Assembly: GCA_014377145.1 (NCBI GenBank)
Contig: JACMQE010000330.1
Coordinates: 1 to 6,224 of the forward strand
DNA from: Glaciimonas sp.
Lineage (GTDB): Bacteria; Pseudomonadota; Gammaproteobacteria; Burkholderiales; Burkholderiaceae
DNA: 6,224 nt
Direction: 5' to 3'
Positions 1 through 6,224 of the stretch are shown here, one piece after another. Numbering within the stretch: position 1 is the stretch's first letter; each line of letters starts with the position of its first letter. Both the position numbers and the translations under genes were made by a program. The notes below the pieces were generated by a model that was not told the origin of the DNA, did not search any database, and saw only the letters and a list, made by a program, of their open reading frames with translations.

Positions 1-10
1 GAACCATCAT
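1..10 (-). CDS. sspA: Start of a probable stringent starvation protein A gene (5' fragment)
   Basis: Only three codons and one base are visible on the minus strand, reading Met-Met-Val and then C. They are preceded by a good ribosome binding site, AAGGA at about 20-24, nine bases from the first ATG. Betaproteobacterial SspA, an RNA-polymerase-associated protein with a glutathione S-transferase fold, usually begins MMVLYSG and is commonly encoded directly after petABC. The call therefore rests on gene order, the three residues and the ribosome binding site, not on any domain. The gene continues beyond the left edge of the window. Confidence 0.5.
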
Positions 11-58
11 TGTTATAGTTCCTTAAAAACAAAAGGGTGAGACACAATAGGGCCCACT

Positions 59-90
59 CTAAAACACATACCCGCAAAAACGCGGGTATG
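59..90 (-). terminator. Intrinsic terminator or attenuator after petC
   Basis: A perfect 9-bp stem (CATACCCGC at 67-75 with GCGGGTATG at 82-90) encloses a 6-base loop. Read on the minus strand, the stem is followed at once by TGTTTTAG, a short and imperfect U-tract. It begins 5 bases past the petC stop codon. It probably ends most petABC transcripts. Because the U-tract is weak, some read-through into the sspA-like gene is plausible. Confidence 0.7.
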
Positions 91-95
91 AAAAA

Positions 96-860
96 TTACT
101 TTATATCTTTCCAGTACGACGCATTCAAGCGCCATACTAAAACGAAGAATAAACCAAGAAACAGAAGAACCCACACCCCCAAGCGCTTACGGGTATTTTG
201 TGATGGCTCTCCCATCCACTCCAAGTACGACACCAGATTTGCAATAGCATTGTCATATTCCAAAGTCGTCATTTTTCCTGGTGTTACCTGTTCAAATTTA
301 GAGAATCTATGCTCGACTTTACCCTCTTCTTCCGGGTTCTTGATACCATCAAATTTGGCAGTACGAATGCCTTCCACTTCCCACAATACATGGGGCATTG
401 CAACGTTTGGGAATACCATATTGTTCCAACCAGTTGGACGGGTTTCATCCTTATAGAAGGTCCGTAGATAAGTATAGAGCCAATCAGGGCCAGATCCCGC
501 TTCAGATGCTTTAGCCCGTGCAATCATCGACAAATCTGGCGGTGCAACGCCAAACCATTCTGTAGCGTCCTTTGTCACCATCGCGACGTGCATCAGATCA
601 CCCACTTTATCGCTGGTGAATATTAAGTTAGCCTTGATTTGGTCTTCAGTCAAACCAATGTCACGAAGGCGGTTATAACGCATCAACGATGCTGAGTGGC
701 AATTCAAACAATAATTTACAAACAATTTGGCACCACTTTGCAAAGCCGACATGTCTTTGGTGCGATCTGGCGCTTTATCAAGCGGATAATCACTTTCAAT
801 AGCAAAAGCCAGCGCCGGCAGGAGCACGAAAGTCGCAATCAAACTTTTTAGCAATTTCAT
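96..860 (-). CDS. petC: Cytochrome c1, haem subunit of the bc1 complex
   Basis: This is the cytochrome c1 subunit of ubiquinol:cytochrome c reductase (complex III). It passes electrons from the Rieske protein to soluble or membrane cytochrome c on the periplasmic face. The 254-residue product starts with a Sec signal peptide (residues 1-20, likely cleaved after AFA). The covalent haem motif CLNCH is at 51-55, and the probable axial Met155 lies in NVAMPHVLW. A single C-terminal membrane anchor spans about 227-243 and is followed by a short basic cytoplasmic tail, as usual for the family. The start is supported by AGAGGA five bases upstream. The gene lies 18 bases after petB and is the last gene of petABC. 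Nothing in it looks damaged. Confidence 0.97.
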   Translation of the reverse strand: MKLLKSLIATFVLLPALAFAIESDYPLDKAPDRTKDMSALQSGAKLFVNYCLNCHSASLMRYNRLRDIGLTEDQIKANLIFTSDKVGDLMHVAMVTKDATEWFGVAPPDLSMIARAKASEAGSGPDWLYTYLRTFYKDETRPTGWNNMVFPNVAMPHVLWEVEGIRTAKFDGIKNPEEEGKVEHRFSKFEQVTPGKMTTLEYDNAIANLVSYLEWMGEPSQNTRKRLGVWVLLFLGLFFVLVWRLNASYWKDIK

Positions 861-878
861 GTATATCCTCTTTGCGGC

Positions 879-2282
879 TTAGTGCGGATAATAGGTAACG
901 CGATCAGGAACTTGCTTAAATGTACCCATTGCGCTCCACCATGGCATCAACAAGAAGAAACCAAAGTAAATGAAAGTGCAAACCTTCGAGACAACTGAGC
1001 CAATAGCCGAAGGTGGTTGTACACCTAGGTAACCAAGCACCACGAAAGTAATCCCAAACAAGATGTAAACATATTTATGCCAACTTGGACGATAGCGAAT
1101 TGACTTGACTTTAGAGCGATCCAACCAAGGTAATCCTGCCAGAATAAACACTGAAACGCCCATCATCACGAAGCCAAAAAACTTCGCATCAAATACAAAC
1201 ATCGCAGCAATAATCACCAGACCAATCACTGTTGCAATCATTTTCAATATAGAAGCTAGATTAGATTTCAACCACAACAAACCAACAAAAGCAGCAATGC
1301 CGACTTGCAGATAAACAATAAAGTCGGCTGTTACAGCCCGCAAAATCGAATAGTAAGGTGTGAAATACCATACTGGCGCGATATGTGAAGGTGTTTTGAG
1401 CGAGTCGGCGGGAATAAAGTTGTTGTACTCAAGGAAATAGCCTCCCATTTCAGGGCCAAAAAATACGACTGTACTAAACACGATCAGGAAAACGGCAACT
1501 GACATGACATCATGCACTGAATAGTACGGATGAAAAGGAATACCATCTAGCGGAACACCCTTAGCATCAACAGTGTCTTTGATTTCAACACCGTCAGGGT
1601 TATTCGAGCCAACTTCATGCAATGCAATGATATGAGCAACTACAAGCCCGATCAGTACCAATGGGATAGCAATGACATGAAATGAGAAGAAGCGGTTCAG
1701 AGTTGCATCAGAGACAACAGAATCACCACGGATCCAAAGCGCTAAGTCAGGACCGATAAAAGGAATCGTACCAAACAGGTTGACGATAACTTGCGCACCC
1801 CAATAAGACATTTGGCCCCATGGCAGTAAATAGCCCATAAATGCTTCGCCCATCAGACACAAGAAAATACCTATCCCGAACAGCCAGACCAGCTCTCGTG
1901 GTTTGCGATAAGAGCCGTATAAAAGGCCGCGTACCATATGCAGATAAACCACAATGAAAAATGCTGACGCGCCAGTGGAGTGCATATAGCGCACTAACCA
2001 ACCCCAAGGCACATCCCGCATGATGTACTCAACTGAAGCAAATGCTAATGTTGCATCTGGTTTGTAATGCATTACTAAAAAAATACCGGTAACGATTTGA
2101 ATCACTAGCACTAACAATGCAAGCGAGCCAAACACATACCAGAAATTGAAATTTTTTGGTGCGTAGTATTCGGAAAGATGTGCCTTCCAAGTGGAAGTCA
2201 GCGGAAAACGTGCATCAACCCAATTAAGCACTTTGTCAGCAATTGGCGCGTTGGCCGGGCGCTTCTTTTCGTGAAATGCCAT
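879..2282 (-). CDS. petB: Cytochrome b subunit of the bc1 complex
   Basis: This integral membrane subunit carries haems bL and bH and the quinol-oxidising (Qo) and quinone-reducing (Qi) sites. The product has 467 residues and begins with a soluble segment of about 45 residues before the first helix. Haem ligands are His101 and His115 in helix B, and His202 and His217 in helix D. The first pair is separated by 13 residues and the second by 14. The Qo-site motif normally written PEWY reads PVWY here (303-306). Other family marks are GYLLPWGQMSYW (150-161) and the N-N-P-D-G stretch (227-231). The C-terminal part, past about residue 390, holds extra hydrophobic helices, giving a long-type cytochrome b. 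The ATG lies 2 bases after the petA stop (TAATCATG), so translation is probably coupled. AAGGTGAG inside the end of petA can serve as its ribosome binding site. Confidence 0.98.
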   Translation of the reverse strand: MAFHEKKRPANAPIADKVLNWVDARFPLTSTWKAHLSEYYAPKNFNFWYVFGSLALLVLVIQIVTGIFLVMHYKPDATLAFASVEYIMRDVPWGWLVRYMHSTGASAFFIVVYLHMVRGLLYGSYRKPRELVWLFGIGIFLCLMGEAFMGYLLPWGQMSYWGAQVIVNLFGTIPFIGPDLALWIRGDSVVSDATLNRFFSFHVIAIPLVLIGLVVAHIIALHEVGSNNPDGVEIKDTVDAKGVPLDGIPFHPYYSVHDVMSVAVFLIVFSTVVFFGPEMGGYFLEYNNFIPADSLKTPSHIAPVWYFTPYYSILRAVTADFIVYLQVGIAAFVGLLWLKSNLASILKMIATVIGLVIIAAMFVFDAKFFGFVMMGVSVFILAGLPWLDRSKVKSIRYRPSWHKYVYILFGITFVVLGYLGVQPPSAIGSVVSKVCTFIYFGFFLLMPWWSAMGTFKQVPDRVTYYPH

Positions 2283-2284
2283 GA

Positions 2285-2905
2285 TTAAGTCTCACCTTTC
2301 TCGTCTTTGCCAATCAGAATCTTGTTGTCCGACAAATACATATGCCTTGGAACATCAAGATTGTTTGGGGCAGGCTTATTCTTAAATACGCGACCCGCCA
2401 GATCGAAAGTCGAGCCATGGCATGGGCAGAGAAAGCCACCTTCCCAATCATTAGGCAATAAAGCTTGCGCGCCAGGAGTAAATTTGGATGATGGCGAGCA
2501 ACCCAGATGGGGACAAATACCGACCAATACTAATGTTTCCTCGTGACCTACATGACCACGATTATTTGCTTTATTTTTGCAGTAGTCTGGAAGATCCATA
2601 TTGTACGACTTGAGCGAATCCGGATCGGCGACTTCAGAAGCGGTATGTTCCAGTCCCTTCATTTGCTCCGGGGTACGTTTCATGATCCATACTGGTTTGC
2701 TCCGCCATTCAAAAACCTTCATTTCCCCTGGTCTTATGCTGGAAATGTCAGTTTCTAATGGCGCCCCCGCGGCTTTGGCGCGCTCCGACGGCTGGAAGGT
2801 AGAGACGAAAGCCATCGCTGTGGCCAATCCGGCCACGCCGCCCGCTGCGCACGTGGCGACAAGCAAACCACGCCGACCTGAATCGATCTGCTTTTCGTTA
2901 TTCAT
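2285..2905 (-). CDS. petA: Rieske iron-sulfur subunit of the bc1 complex
   Basis: This is the [2Fe-2S] Rieske protein, which takes one electron from ubiquinol at the Qo site and delivers it to cytochrome c1. The 206-residue product has a twin-arginine-type N-terminus (S-G-R-R-G-L-L, Arg11-Arg12) followed by a hydrophobic stretch at about 13-34, which is retained as a membrane anchor in this family. Cluster box 1 is CPHLGC (131-136) and box 2 is CPCHGS (160-165). The expected ligands are Cys131, His133, Cys160 and His163, with a Cys136-Cys162 disulfide. The length and the insertion between helix and cluster domain fit the proteobacterial family. The start is supported by AGGA five bases upstream. 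It is the first gene of petABC and lies downstream of a recognisable promoter. Confidence 0.97.
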   Translation of the reverse strand: MNNEKQIDSGRRGLLVATCAAGGVAGLATAMAFVSTFQPSERAKAAGAPLETDISSIRPGEMKVFEWRSKPVWIMKRTPEQMKGLEHTASEVADPDSLKSYNMDLPDYCKNKANNRGHVGHEETLVLVGICPHLGCSPSSKFTPGAQALLPNDWEGGFLCPCHGSTFDLAGRVFKNKPAPNNLDVPRHMYLSDNKILIGKDEKGET

Positions 2906-2961
2906 GCCAATCCTAATCAGTCAAAATACGAAAATCTGCGTGAAACTGCTGTTGATTCTTG

Positions 2962-2990
2962 ATTATATCGAAGCTGAACGCTGTTTTAAA
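2962..2990 (-). promoter_or_regulatory. Probable sigma70-type promoter of petABC
   Basis: On the minus strand, TTTAAA (2985-2990; four of six matches to the -35 consensus) and a perfect TATAAT (2962-2967) are separated by 17 bases. Transcription would start near 2955, giving a leader of about 50 bases before petA with AGGA at its end. The spacing, the perfect -10 box and the position support it. No operator or regulator site was recognised. Confidence 0.55.
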
Positions 2991-3315
2991 AGAAATAGAT
3001 ACTCGTGCACTTAAATTCGTGGAATTTCTTATTTAAATCGTCGAGAAATTAGCGTAGTAGAAAAGATCTTTCTTTTACATGTAGGAGATTTTCCACCTAT
3101 AGCTGTCCTGGAAACCCATTCAGAATATTACTGCGCAAATATGACTGGGACGCATGCGCTGCTCAAAATCCTCATTTATCAAATTAAATTCTAGTTTCTG
3201 AGCTGCTCTTCACCCCGCTCATGGCTAAGTCAGCGTAGCTGAGGCTACAGATCCCAAATAGATTCTAAGATGTCTAAAAATTCAAGGTGTAATAACGCTA
3301 TCAATCGATGTGCGA

Positions 3316-3321
3316 TATAAA
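3316..3321 (+). promoter_or_regulatory. Candidate -10 element for mscL
   Basis: TATAAA lies 43 bases before the mscL start, a plausible -10 box. At 16-18 bases upstream there is no good -35 match (TAACGC is the best placed), so the call is weak. The mscL ribosome binding site GGAGA lies nearby, about nine bases before the ATG. Confidence 0.3.
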
Positions 3322-3363
3322 ATAAGGTTTTATTGCAACAATTGAATTTGGAGAAAACCCATT

Positions 3364-3768
3364 ATGAGCATGCTTGAAGAATTCAAGGCCTTTGCGATAA
3401 AGGGCAACGTCATTGATCTAGCGGTCGGCGTCATCATTGGTGCCGCATTCAGTAAAATTGTCGACTCACTTGTGCAAGACATCTTTATGCCAATCGTGGG
3501 TAGAATTTTTGGTGGTCTTGATTTTTCAAATTACTACTTTCCACTGAACGGGCAAGCGACCACCTTGACGTTGATAGAAGCTAAAAAGGCGGGGACAGTA
3601 TTGGCGTACGGAAATTTTTCTACAATTTTGCTCAACTTCCTCATTTTGGCTTTTATCATTTTTCAAATGGTTCGCTTGTTCAACAAAGTCAGAACCACAA
3701 CGCCACCAGTTGAGGATCCTGAAAACACAATCTTATTACGTGAAATCCGCGATTCACTCAAAAAGTAA
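3364..3768 (+). CDS. mscL: Large-conductance mechanosensitive channel MscL
   Basis: MscL is a homopentameric inner-membrane channel that opens under high membrane tension and releases solutes during hypo-osmotic shock. The 134-residue product is close to the usual length of about 136. It begins with the amphipathic N-terminal helix ([11 protein letters not shown]). The highly conserved first transmembrane helix follows (about 15-45), with the pore-constriction stretch L-A-V-G-V at 19-23. A periplasmic loop (about 46-80), a second membrane helix (about 84-105) and a charged C-terminal bundle helix ending [10 protein letters not shown] complete it. GGAGA before the ATG supports the start. The gene is transcribed divergently from petABC and seems to be a single-gene unit. 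No damage is visible. Confidence 0.97.
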   Translation: MSMLEEFKAFAIKGNVIDLAVGVIIGAAFSKIVDSLVQDIFMPIVGRIFGGLDFSNYYFPLNGQATTLTLIEAKKAGTVLAYGNFSTILLNFLILAFIIFQMVRLFNKVRTTTPPVEDPENTILLREIRDSLKK

Positions 3769-3814
3769 GAAGATAACGTAGAATTCAGACAATTTTTCAG
3801 GTAACTCAAAAGTC

Positions 3815-3861
3815 CGTTTAATTTACAAAATTTTTTGTTAAACGTGTTTAAAATAAAACAC
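3815..3861 (+). terminator. Weak AT-rich hairpins after mscL, possible terminator
   Basis: Two AT-rich inverted repeats lie about 50 bases after mscL. CGTTTAA (3815-3821) pairs with TTAAACG (3838-3844), with an inner CAAA/TTTG extension across a bulge. GTGTTT (3844-3849) pairs with AAACAC (3856-3861), and the two share base 3844. Neither is GC-rich nor followed by a clean U-tract, so termination here is only a possibility. Confidence 0.25.
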
Positions 3862-4045
3862 ATAGAAACAAGAATGAAAAGCTGCCCCATCGATATGCAT
3901 ACGCTAATCTAACTCTCTCCAAGCCTTCACAGCGTCTACCTTAGCACCTACTAATTGCTCCGTTATGGTTACCCCTGAATATAGGCGTACCTCCTCAAAT
4001 AGTTAGCAACTGCTGAATCACCCATATTTTGCGAAGGAAATCGAA
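3862..4045 (+). promoter_or_regulatory. Upstream region of the sigma factor gene, with ribosome binding site
   Basis: This spacer should contain the promoter of the sigma/anti-sigma pair. The best sigma70-like match is TTGCTC (3955-3960) with TATAGG (3980-3985), but their 19-base spacing is long. I could not identify a convincing ECF-type promoter that would indicate autoregulation. The clear element is the ribosome binding site AAGGA at 4034-4038, seven bases before the TTG start, which decides the start of the sigma gene. Confidence 0.35.
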
Positions 4046-4630
4046 TTGTCTTCCCCTGATCTACAACCGACACAATTAAAAATCTGGCTTGCCGCCGTTG
4101 CGAATAAAGATGCCAGTGCCTTTCGTTTTTTATATGATGCTACATCATCGAAACTGTTTGGATTCGCCCTGCGTATATTAGTTAAGCGAGAAGCTGCAGA
4201 AGAGGTCTTGCAAGAAAGTTTCATCAGTATATGGAATAACGCGGATAGCTATCAAGCCAGCCTAGCTGCACCGATGACCTGGATGACGACGATCGTGCGT
4301 AACAAGGCTTTTGATATTTTGCGCATAACCGACCATGATAATGAAATTGATGCGGATACCTTTGACAAAAAAGTCCTAACCGCGATGGAAAGTACCGACC
4401 CTACGCCGCTAGAAGCGCTGCAATTAAGTGCCGATTCGAAAGCACTCGCGACCTGTCTTGGGCGGCTTGAAAGCTTCCATCGAAAAGCGATAGCATTAAC
4501 TTTTTATCATGATCTATCTCATAGCGAGGTTGCAGATCAACTGAAGCTCCCCATTGGGACCATTAAAACATGGATCCGGCGCGGATTAGAGCGATTACGG
4601 ATCTGTCTCGGGAAGCTGGAGCAAGCTTAA
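4046..4630 (+). CDS. ECF-family RNA polymerase sigma factor
   Basis: This is a 194-residue extracytoplasmic-function sigma factor, the group 4 type that directs RNA polymerase to stress-response promoters. Region 2 spans about 22-95 and includes the -10-binding segment with EEVLQESFISIWN (52-64) and W79/R85/D90/R93 in the helix that contacts promoter DNA. An acidic linker follows (about 96-130). Region 4 (about 132-186) has a helix-turn-helix around 159-181 (S-E-V-A-D-Q-L, then G-T-I-K-T-W-I-R-R-G-L), which reads the -35 element. The TTG start is chosen because AAGGA sits seven bases before it. The first in-frame ATG (Met77) would remove most of region 2. Pairing with a downstream RskA-like anti-sigma gene, with overlapping TAATG, suggests a SigK-like group. 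The triggering signal and the regulon cannot be read from the sequence. The gene is intact although its partner is not. Confidence 0.93.
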   Translation: MSSPDLQPTQLKIWLAAVANKDASAFRFLYDATSSKLFGFALRILVKREAAEEVLQESFISIWNNADSYQASLAAPMTWMTTIVRNKAFDILRITDHDNEIDADTFDKKVLTAMESTDPTPLEALQLSADSKALATCLGRLESFHRKAIALTFYHDLSHSEVADQLKLPIGTIKTWIRRGLERLRICLGKLEQA

Positions 4631-5356
4631 TGAATATTCTTCACAACCAAGCATTAGTAGATAAATTAGCAGCAGAGTATGTGCTTGGCACGTTGCGGGG
4701 CGGAGCACGCCGCCGCTTTGAGAACTACCTGCCTAACAGTGCTGCTCTACGTCTTACGGTGGCGGAATGAGAAAATCGCTTGCACCCAATGGCGCAGCTC
4801 GCACCTGATGCAAAACCGCAGACCAAAGTTTGGATAGCCATCGAGAAATACCTGGGCCTAGAAATGATCGCGGCGCGAAAACGTCAGGCAACATTTTGGC
4901 TATCCTTGCGTGAAGACCTCAGTTTCTGGCGTGGACTTGGCTTATTGTCTACCACGGCGACGTTGGTTTTAGTATCCCTGCTGCTGACTAAAAAATTTGT
5001 GCCTATCCCAGTGGCACCGGCAATTTCTTATGTCGCGATGTTAAATGACGAAAAAGCAACACCAATTGCCGTAGTCACTGCTGGGCAGAATGGACAGATG
5101 ATGGTGAAAGTTGTTGCACCGCAATTGGTAACGGCTGATAAGAGTCTAGAATTGTGGGCCTTGCCCAAAAAAGGGCCACCGCGTTCATTGGGTCTGGTGG
5201 CGGCAAGTGGCAGCATGACATTACCTTTGCCAACCGATGCCAAACCCAGAATCGATACCTTTATTGGCGGTAACGTTAGAACCAAAAGGCGGCTCACCTA
5301 ACCCAAACGGACCGACCGGGCCTGTCATATTCAAGGGTGCGTGGGTACAGATTTAG
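4630..5356 (+). pseudogene. Anti-sigma factor (RskA-like), broken by a nonsense codon and a frameshift
   Basis: Intact relatives are single-pass inner-membrane proteins that hold their cognate ECF sigma factor inactive. The ATG (4630-4632) overlaps the sigma stop codon. The first 46 codons give a typical anti-sigma N-terminus (D-K-L-A-A-E-Y-V-L-G-T-L-R-G-G-A-R-R-R-F-E). Codon 47 is TGA (4768-4770) where relatives have Trp. The same frame then continues with E-N-R-L-H-P-M-A-Q-L-A-P, exactly the family pattern. A membrane helix lies at about codons 102-119, followed by a periplasmic RskA-type domain with L-E-L-W-A-L-P and P-P-R-S-L-G-L. Around 5257-5266 the frame is lost and would end at TAA 5299-5301. 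The expected C-terminus (L-A-V-T-L-E-P-K-G-G-S-P-N-P-N-G-P-T-G-P) continues one base further along and stops at TAG 5354-5356. Repaired, it would encode about 241 residues, a normal length. A TTG (4780) or ATG (4789) could restart translation of a fragment lacking half of the sigma-binding region. Confidence 0.88.
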
Positions 5357-5368
5357 ATAAGGTGTTGT

Positions 5369-5397
5369 AGCGACGCATCGGAAGGTGCGTCGCTTTT
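5369..5397 (+). terminator. Strong intrinsic terminator of the sigma/anti-sigma operon
   Basis: An 11-bp stem (AGCGACGCATC at 5369-5379 with GGTGCGTCGCT at 5384-5394, including one G-U pair) closes on a GGAA loop, a GNRA-type tetraloop. It runs into TTTT (5394-5397). It starts 12 bases after TAG 5354-5356, which independently supports that stop as the original end of the anti-sigma gene. There is no U-tract for the opposite strand, so it serves the plus strand only. Confidence 0.9.
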
Positions 5398-5550
5398 CTA
5401 TGCCACTCAAATCACATATTGGATCGTCTACAGAAAAAAGTTAACAATGATTTAAAGATGATTAAAGATAATGAGTTGCGCGTTTCTCAAGACCAACTAA
5501 TAATCAACCAATGTTCTGATAACGATTTTCTAAAAGAATATATTAATCAT

Positions 5551-6224
5551 CTACTGATGATTACCCATCGTAATAATCCGCATCGCAAATCGGTACAAAA
5601 AAAAAGCCACACCGTACCACAGCCTTCGGAGCCACGTTATATGGTGGAACTCCGATAACCGCACCTCTACTCCCTCATTAATTGCTGCTTCAATTTTTTG
5701 TCGCAACGTCAGGGCAAAGACCGCATCACGTATCGCGACGTTAGCCTCCTGATTCACTAACAAACTCAAACCATCGTAGTTACTCGAGCCCACTGTCGCC
5801 CATTCCGCGTCGATCACTGCGACTTTTGCATGCAGCGCAGTCTTACGATATTCGACAATTCTGATTCCTGCATGAAGCAGTTTCGGATAATAAGAGTGGG
5901 TCACAGCATCCTGCAAACGGTAATGCCCTACCCCCAACAGCAGCGTCACCTTCACCCCACGCTTCGCCGCAGATACTAACGCCTGGCGTAATTTACGACC
6001 TGGCGCAAAATACGGATTCGCCAGCAACGCGCTTTCATGTGCATGCCCGAGTGCTTGCATGTAAGCACGCTGGATAGTCCGTCGATTGCGCAGATTGTCA
6101 CGAATCACCAAACTCGCCAATGCAGGGCCATGAGACGAGGTACTAAACCCAATCCTTGTTCGTTTAAATGCATACCAACGCGCCCGTAATTTCATATCGC
6201 CCATACGCATCCACTGCGCTTCTA
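5551..6224 (-). CDS. clsB: Cardiolipin synthase / phospholipase D family protein, ClsB type (3' part)
   Basis: This is the C-terminal half of a two-domain phospholipase D superfamily enzyme. Such cardiolipin synthases join phosphatidyl groups to make cardiolipin at the inner membrane. The second catalytic HKD motif is complete: H-A-K-V-A-V-I-D, then G-S-S-N. Counting from the Met codon at 6208-6210, these are His127, Lys129, Asp134, Gly141 and Asn144. Before it are the family segments L-L-A-N-P-Y-F-A-P-G and A-A-K-R-G-V-K-V-T-L-L-L. The tail (about 193-214) is hydrophobic with arginines, as in ClsB. The frame stays open through E-A-Q-W to the right edge, so the Met at 6210 is internal and the first HKD domain lies outside the window. 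The ClsB assignment over other PLD proteins rests on the A-T-V-G-S-S-N and E-A-N-V pattern. It converges on the sigma/anti-sigma operon, and no clear terminator follows its stop codon. Confidence 0.88.
   Translation of the reverse strand, partial: EAQWMRMGDMKLRARWYAFKRTRIGFSTSSHGPALASLVIRDNLRNRRTIQRAYMQALGHAHESALLANPYFAPGRKLRQALVSAAKRGVKVTLLLGVGHYRLQDAVTHSYYPKLLHAGIRIVEYRKTALHAKVAVIDAEWATVGSSNYDGLSLLVNQEANVAIRDAVFALTLRQKIEAAINEGVEVRLSEFHHITWLRRLWYGVAFFLYRFAMRIITMGNHQ

Larger units (their letters stand above)
2906..3363. other. 458-bp divergent intergenic region between petA and mscL
   Basis: This AT-rich stretch separates the divergently transcribed petA and mscL. It holds the petA promoter at its left end and the mscL leader at its right end. 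Between about 3000 and 3290 I see no open reading frame with a ribosome binding site, no tRNA and no transposon end. Minor structure is limited to an 8-bp palindrome CGCATGCG (3151-3158) and a small hairpin GTAGC/GCTAC (3235-3248, loop TGAG). The length is more than two promoters need, so a small RNA or a decayed gene is possible, but nothing visible supports either. Confidence 0.5.

Noticed and set aside
37..456. A 139-codon plus-strand frame opposite petC
   Set aside because: It lies mostly antisense to cytochrome c1, which has clear haem motifs, and shows no family features of its own.
2601..3014. A 137-codon plus-strand frame across the start of petA
   Set aside because: It is mostly antisense to the Rieske gene and runs through the petA promoter. 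It has no motif or credible ribosome binding site.
3663..3890. A 75-codon minus-strand frame overlapping the end of mscL
   Set aside because: It is partly a shadow of mscL, extended through AT-rich spacer, with no recognisable domain.
4570..4629. An earlier ATG start for the anti-sigma gene, inside the sigma gene
   Set aside because: The residues from 4570 do not fit the family, while the ATG at 4630 overlapping the sigma stop gives a typical anti-sigma N-terminus.
5251..5266. Programmed ribosomal frameshifting in the anti-sigma gene
   Set aside because: There is no recognisable slippery heptamer or downstream pseudoknot, and the upstream nonsense codon makes simple gene decay more likely.
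5419..5658. A 79-codon plus-strand frame with a coding-like, Lys- and Asn-rich N-terminal part
   Set aside because: It starts at TTG without a ribosome binding site, its last third is antisense to the well-supported clsB gene, and I recognise no family. The 5398-5550 part is most simply an AT-rich spacer between convergent genes.
1..6224. CRISPR arrays, insertion sequences, tRNA or rRNA genes, defence or phage modules
   Set aside because: I found no regular direct repeats, transposase, terminal inverted repeats, tRNA-like cloverleaf or rRNA-like sequence anywhere in the window.

Overview
This window looks like an ordinary chromosomal segment of a betaproteobacterium, most likely of the order Burkholderiales. 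The evidence is a cytochrome bc1 operon in the order petA-petB-petC running into the first codons of an sspA-like gene, a neighbouring mscL, and beta-type variants in cytochrome b. Base composition is moderate and the intergenic DNA is AT-rich. The sequence alone does not settle genus or species, although an Oxalobacteraceae-like lineage would fit.

Layout, left to right. Positions 1-10 (minus) hold the first three codons of a gene that matches the start of sspA. A hairpin terminator (59-90) separates it from petC (96-860), petB (879-2282) and petA (2285-2905), all on the minus strand and tightly packed. They encode the three catalytic subunits of ubiquinol:cytochrome c reductase. A good sigma70-type promoter lies just upstream of petA. 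A 458-bp gap with no convincing gene follows, and then mscL (3364-3768, plus), the large-conductance mechanosensitive channel. After a 277-bp spacer comes an ECF sigma factor gene (4046-4630, plus) with a TTG start. Its stop codon overlaps the start of its anti-sigma gene (TAATG). A strong intrinsic terminator (5369-5397) closes this pair. Convergent to it on the minus strand is the 3' part of a cardiolipin synthase / phospholipase D gene of the ClsB type (5551-6224), cut by the window edge.

The most notable observation is that the anti-sigma gene is broken twice while its sigma factor gene is intact. Codon 47, where the family normally has a Trp in an A-E-W-E-N-R-like motif, is TGA. Near 5257-5266 the reading frame shifts, and the missing C-terminus continues in the next frame up to TAG 5354-5356, just before the terminator. 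Unless these are sequencing errors, the sigma factor has lost its usual membrane-bound inhibitor. I found no CRISPR array, transposon, tRNA, rRNA or clear new system in this window.
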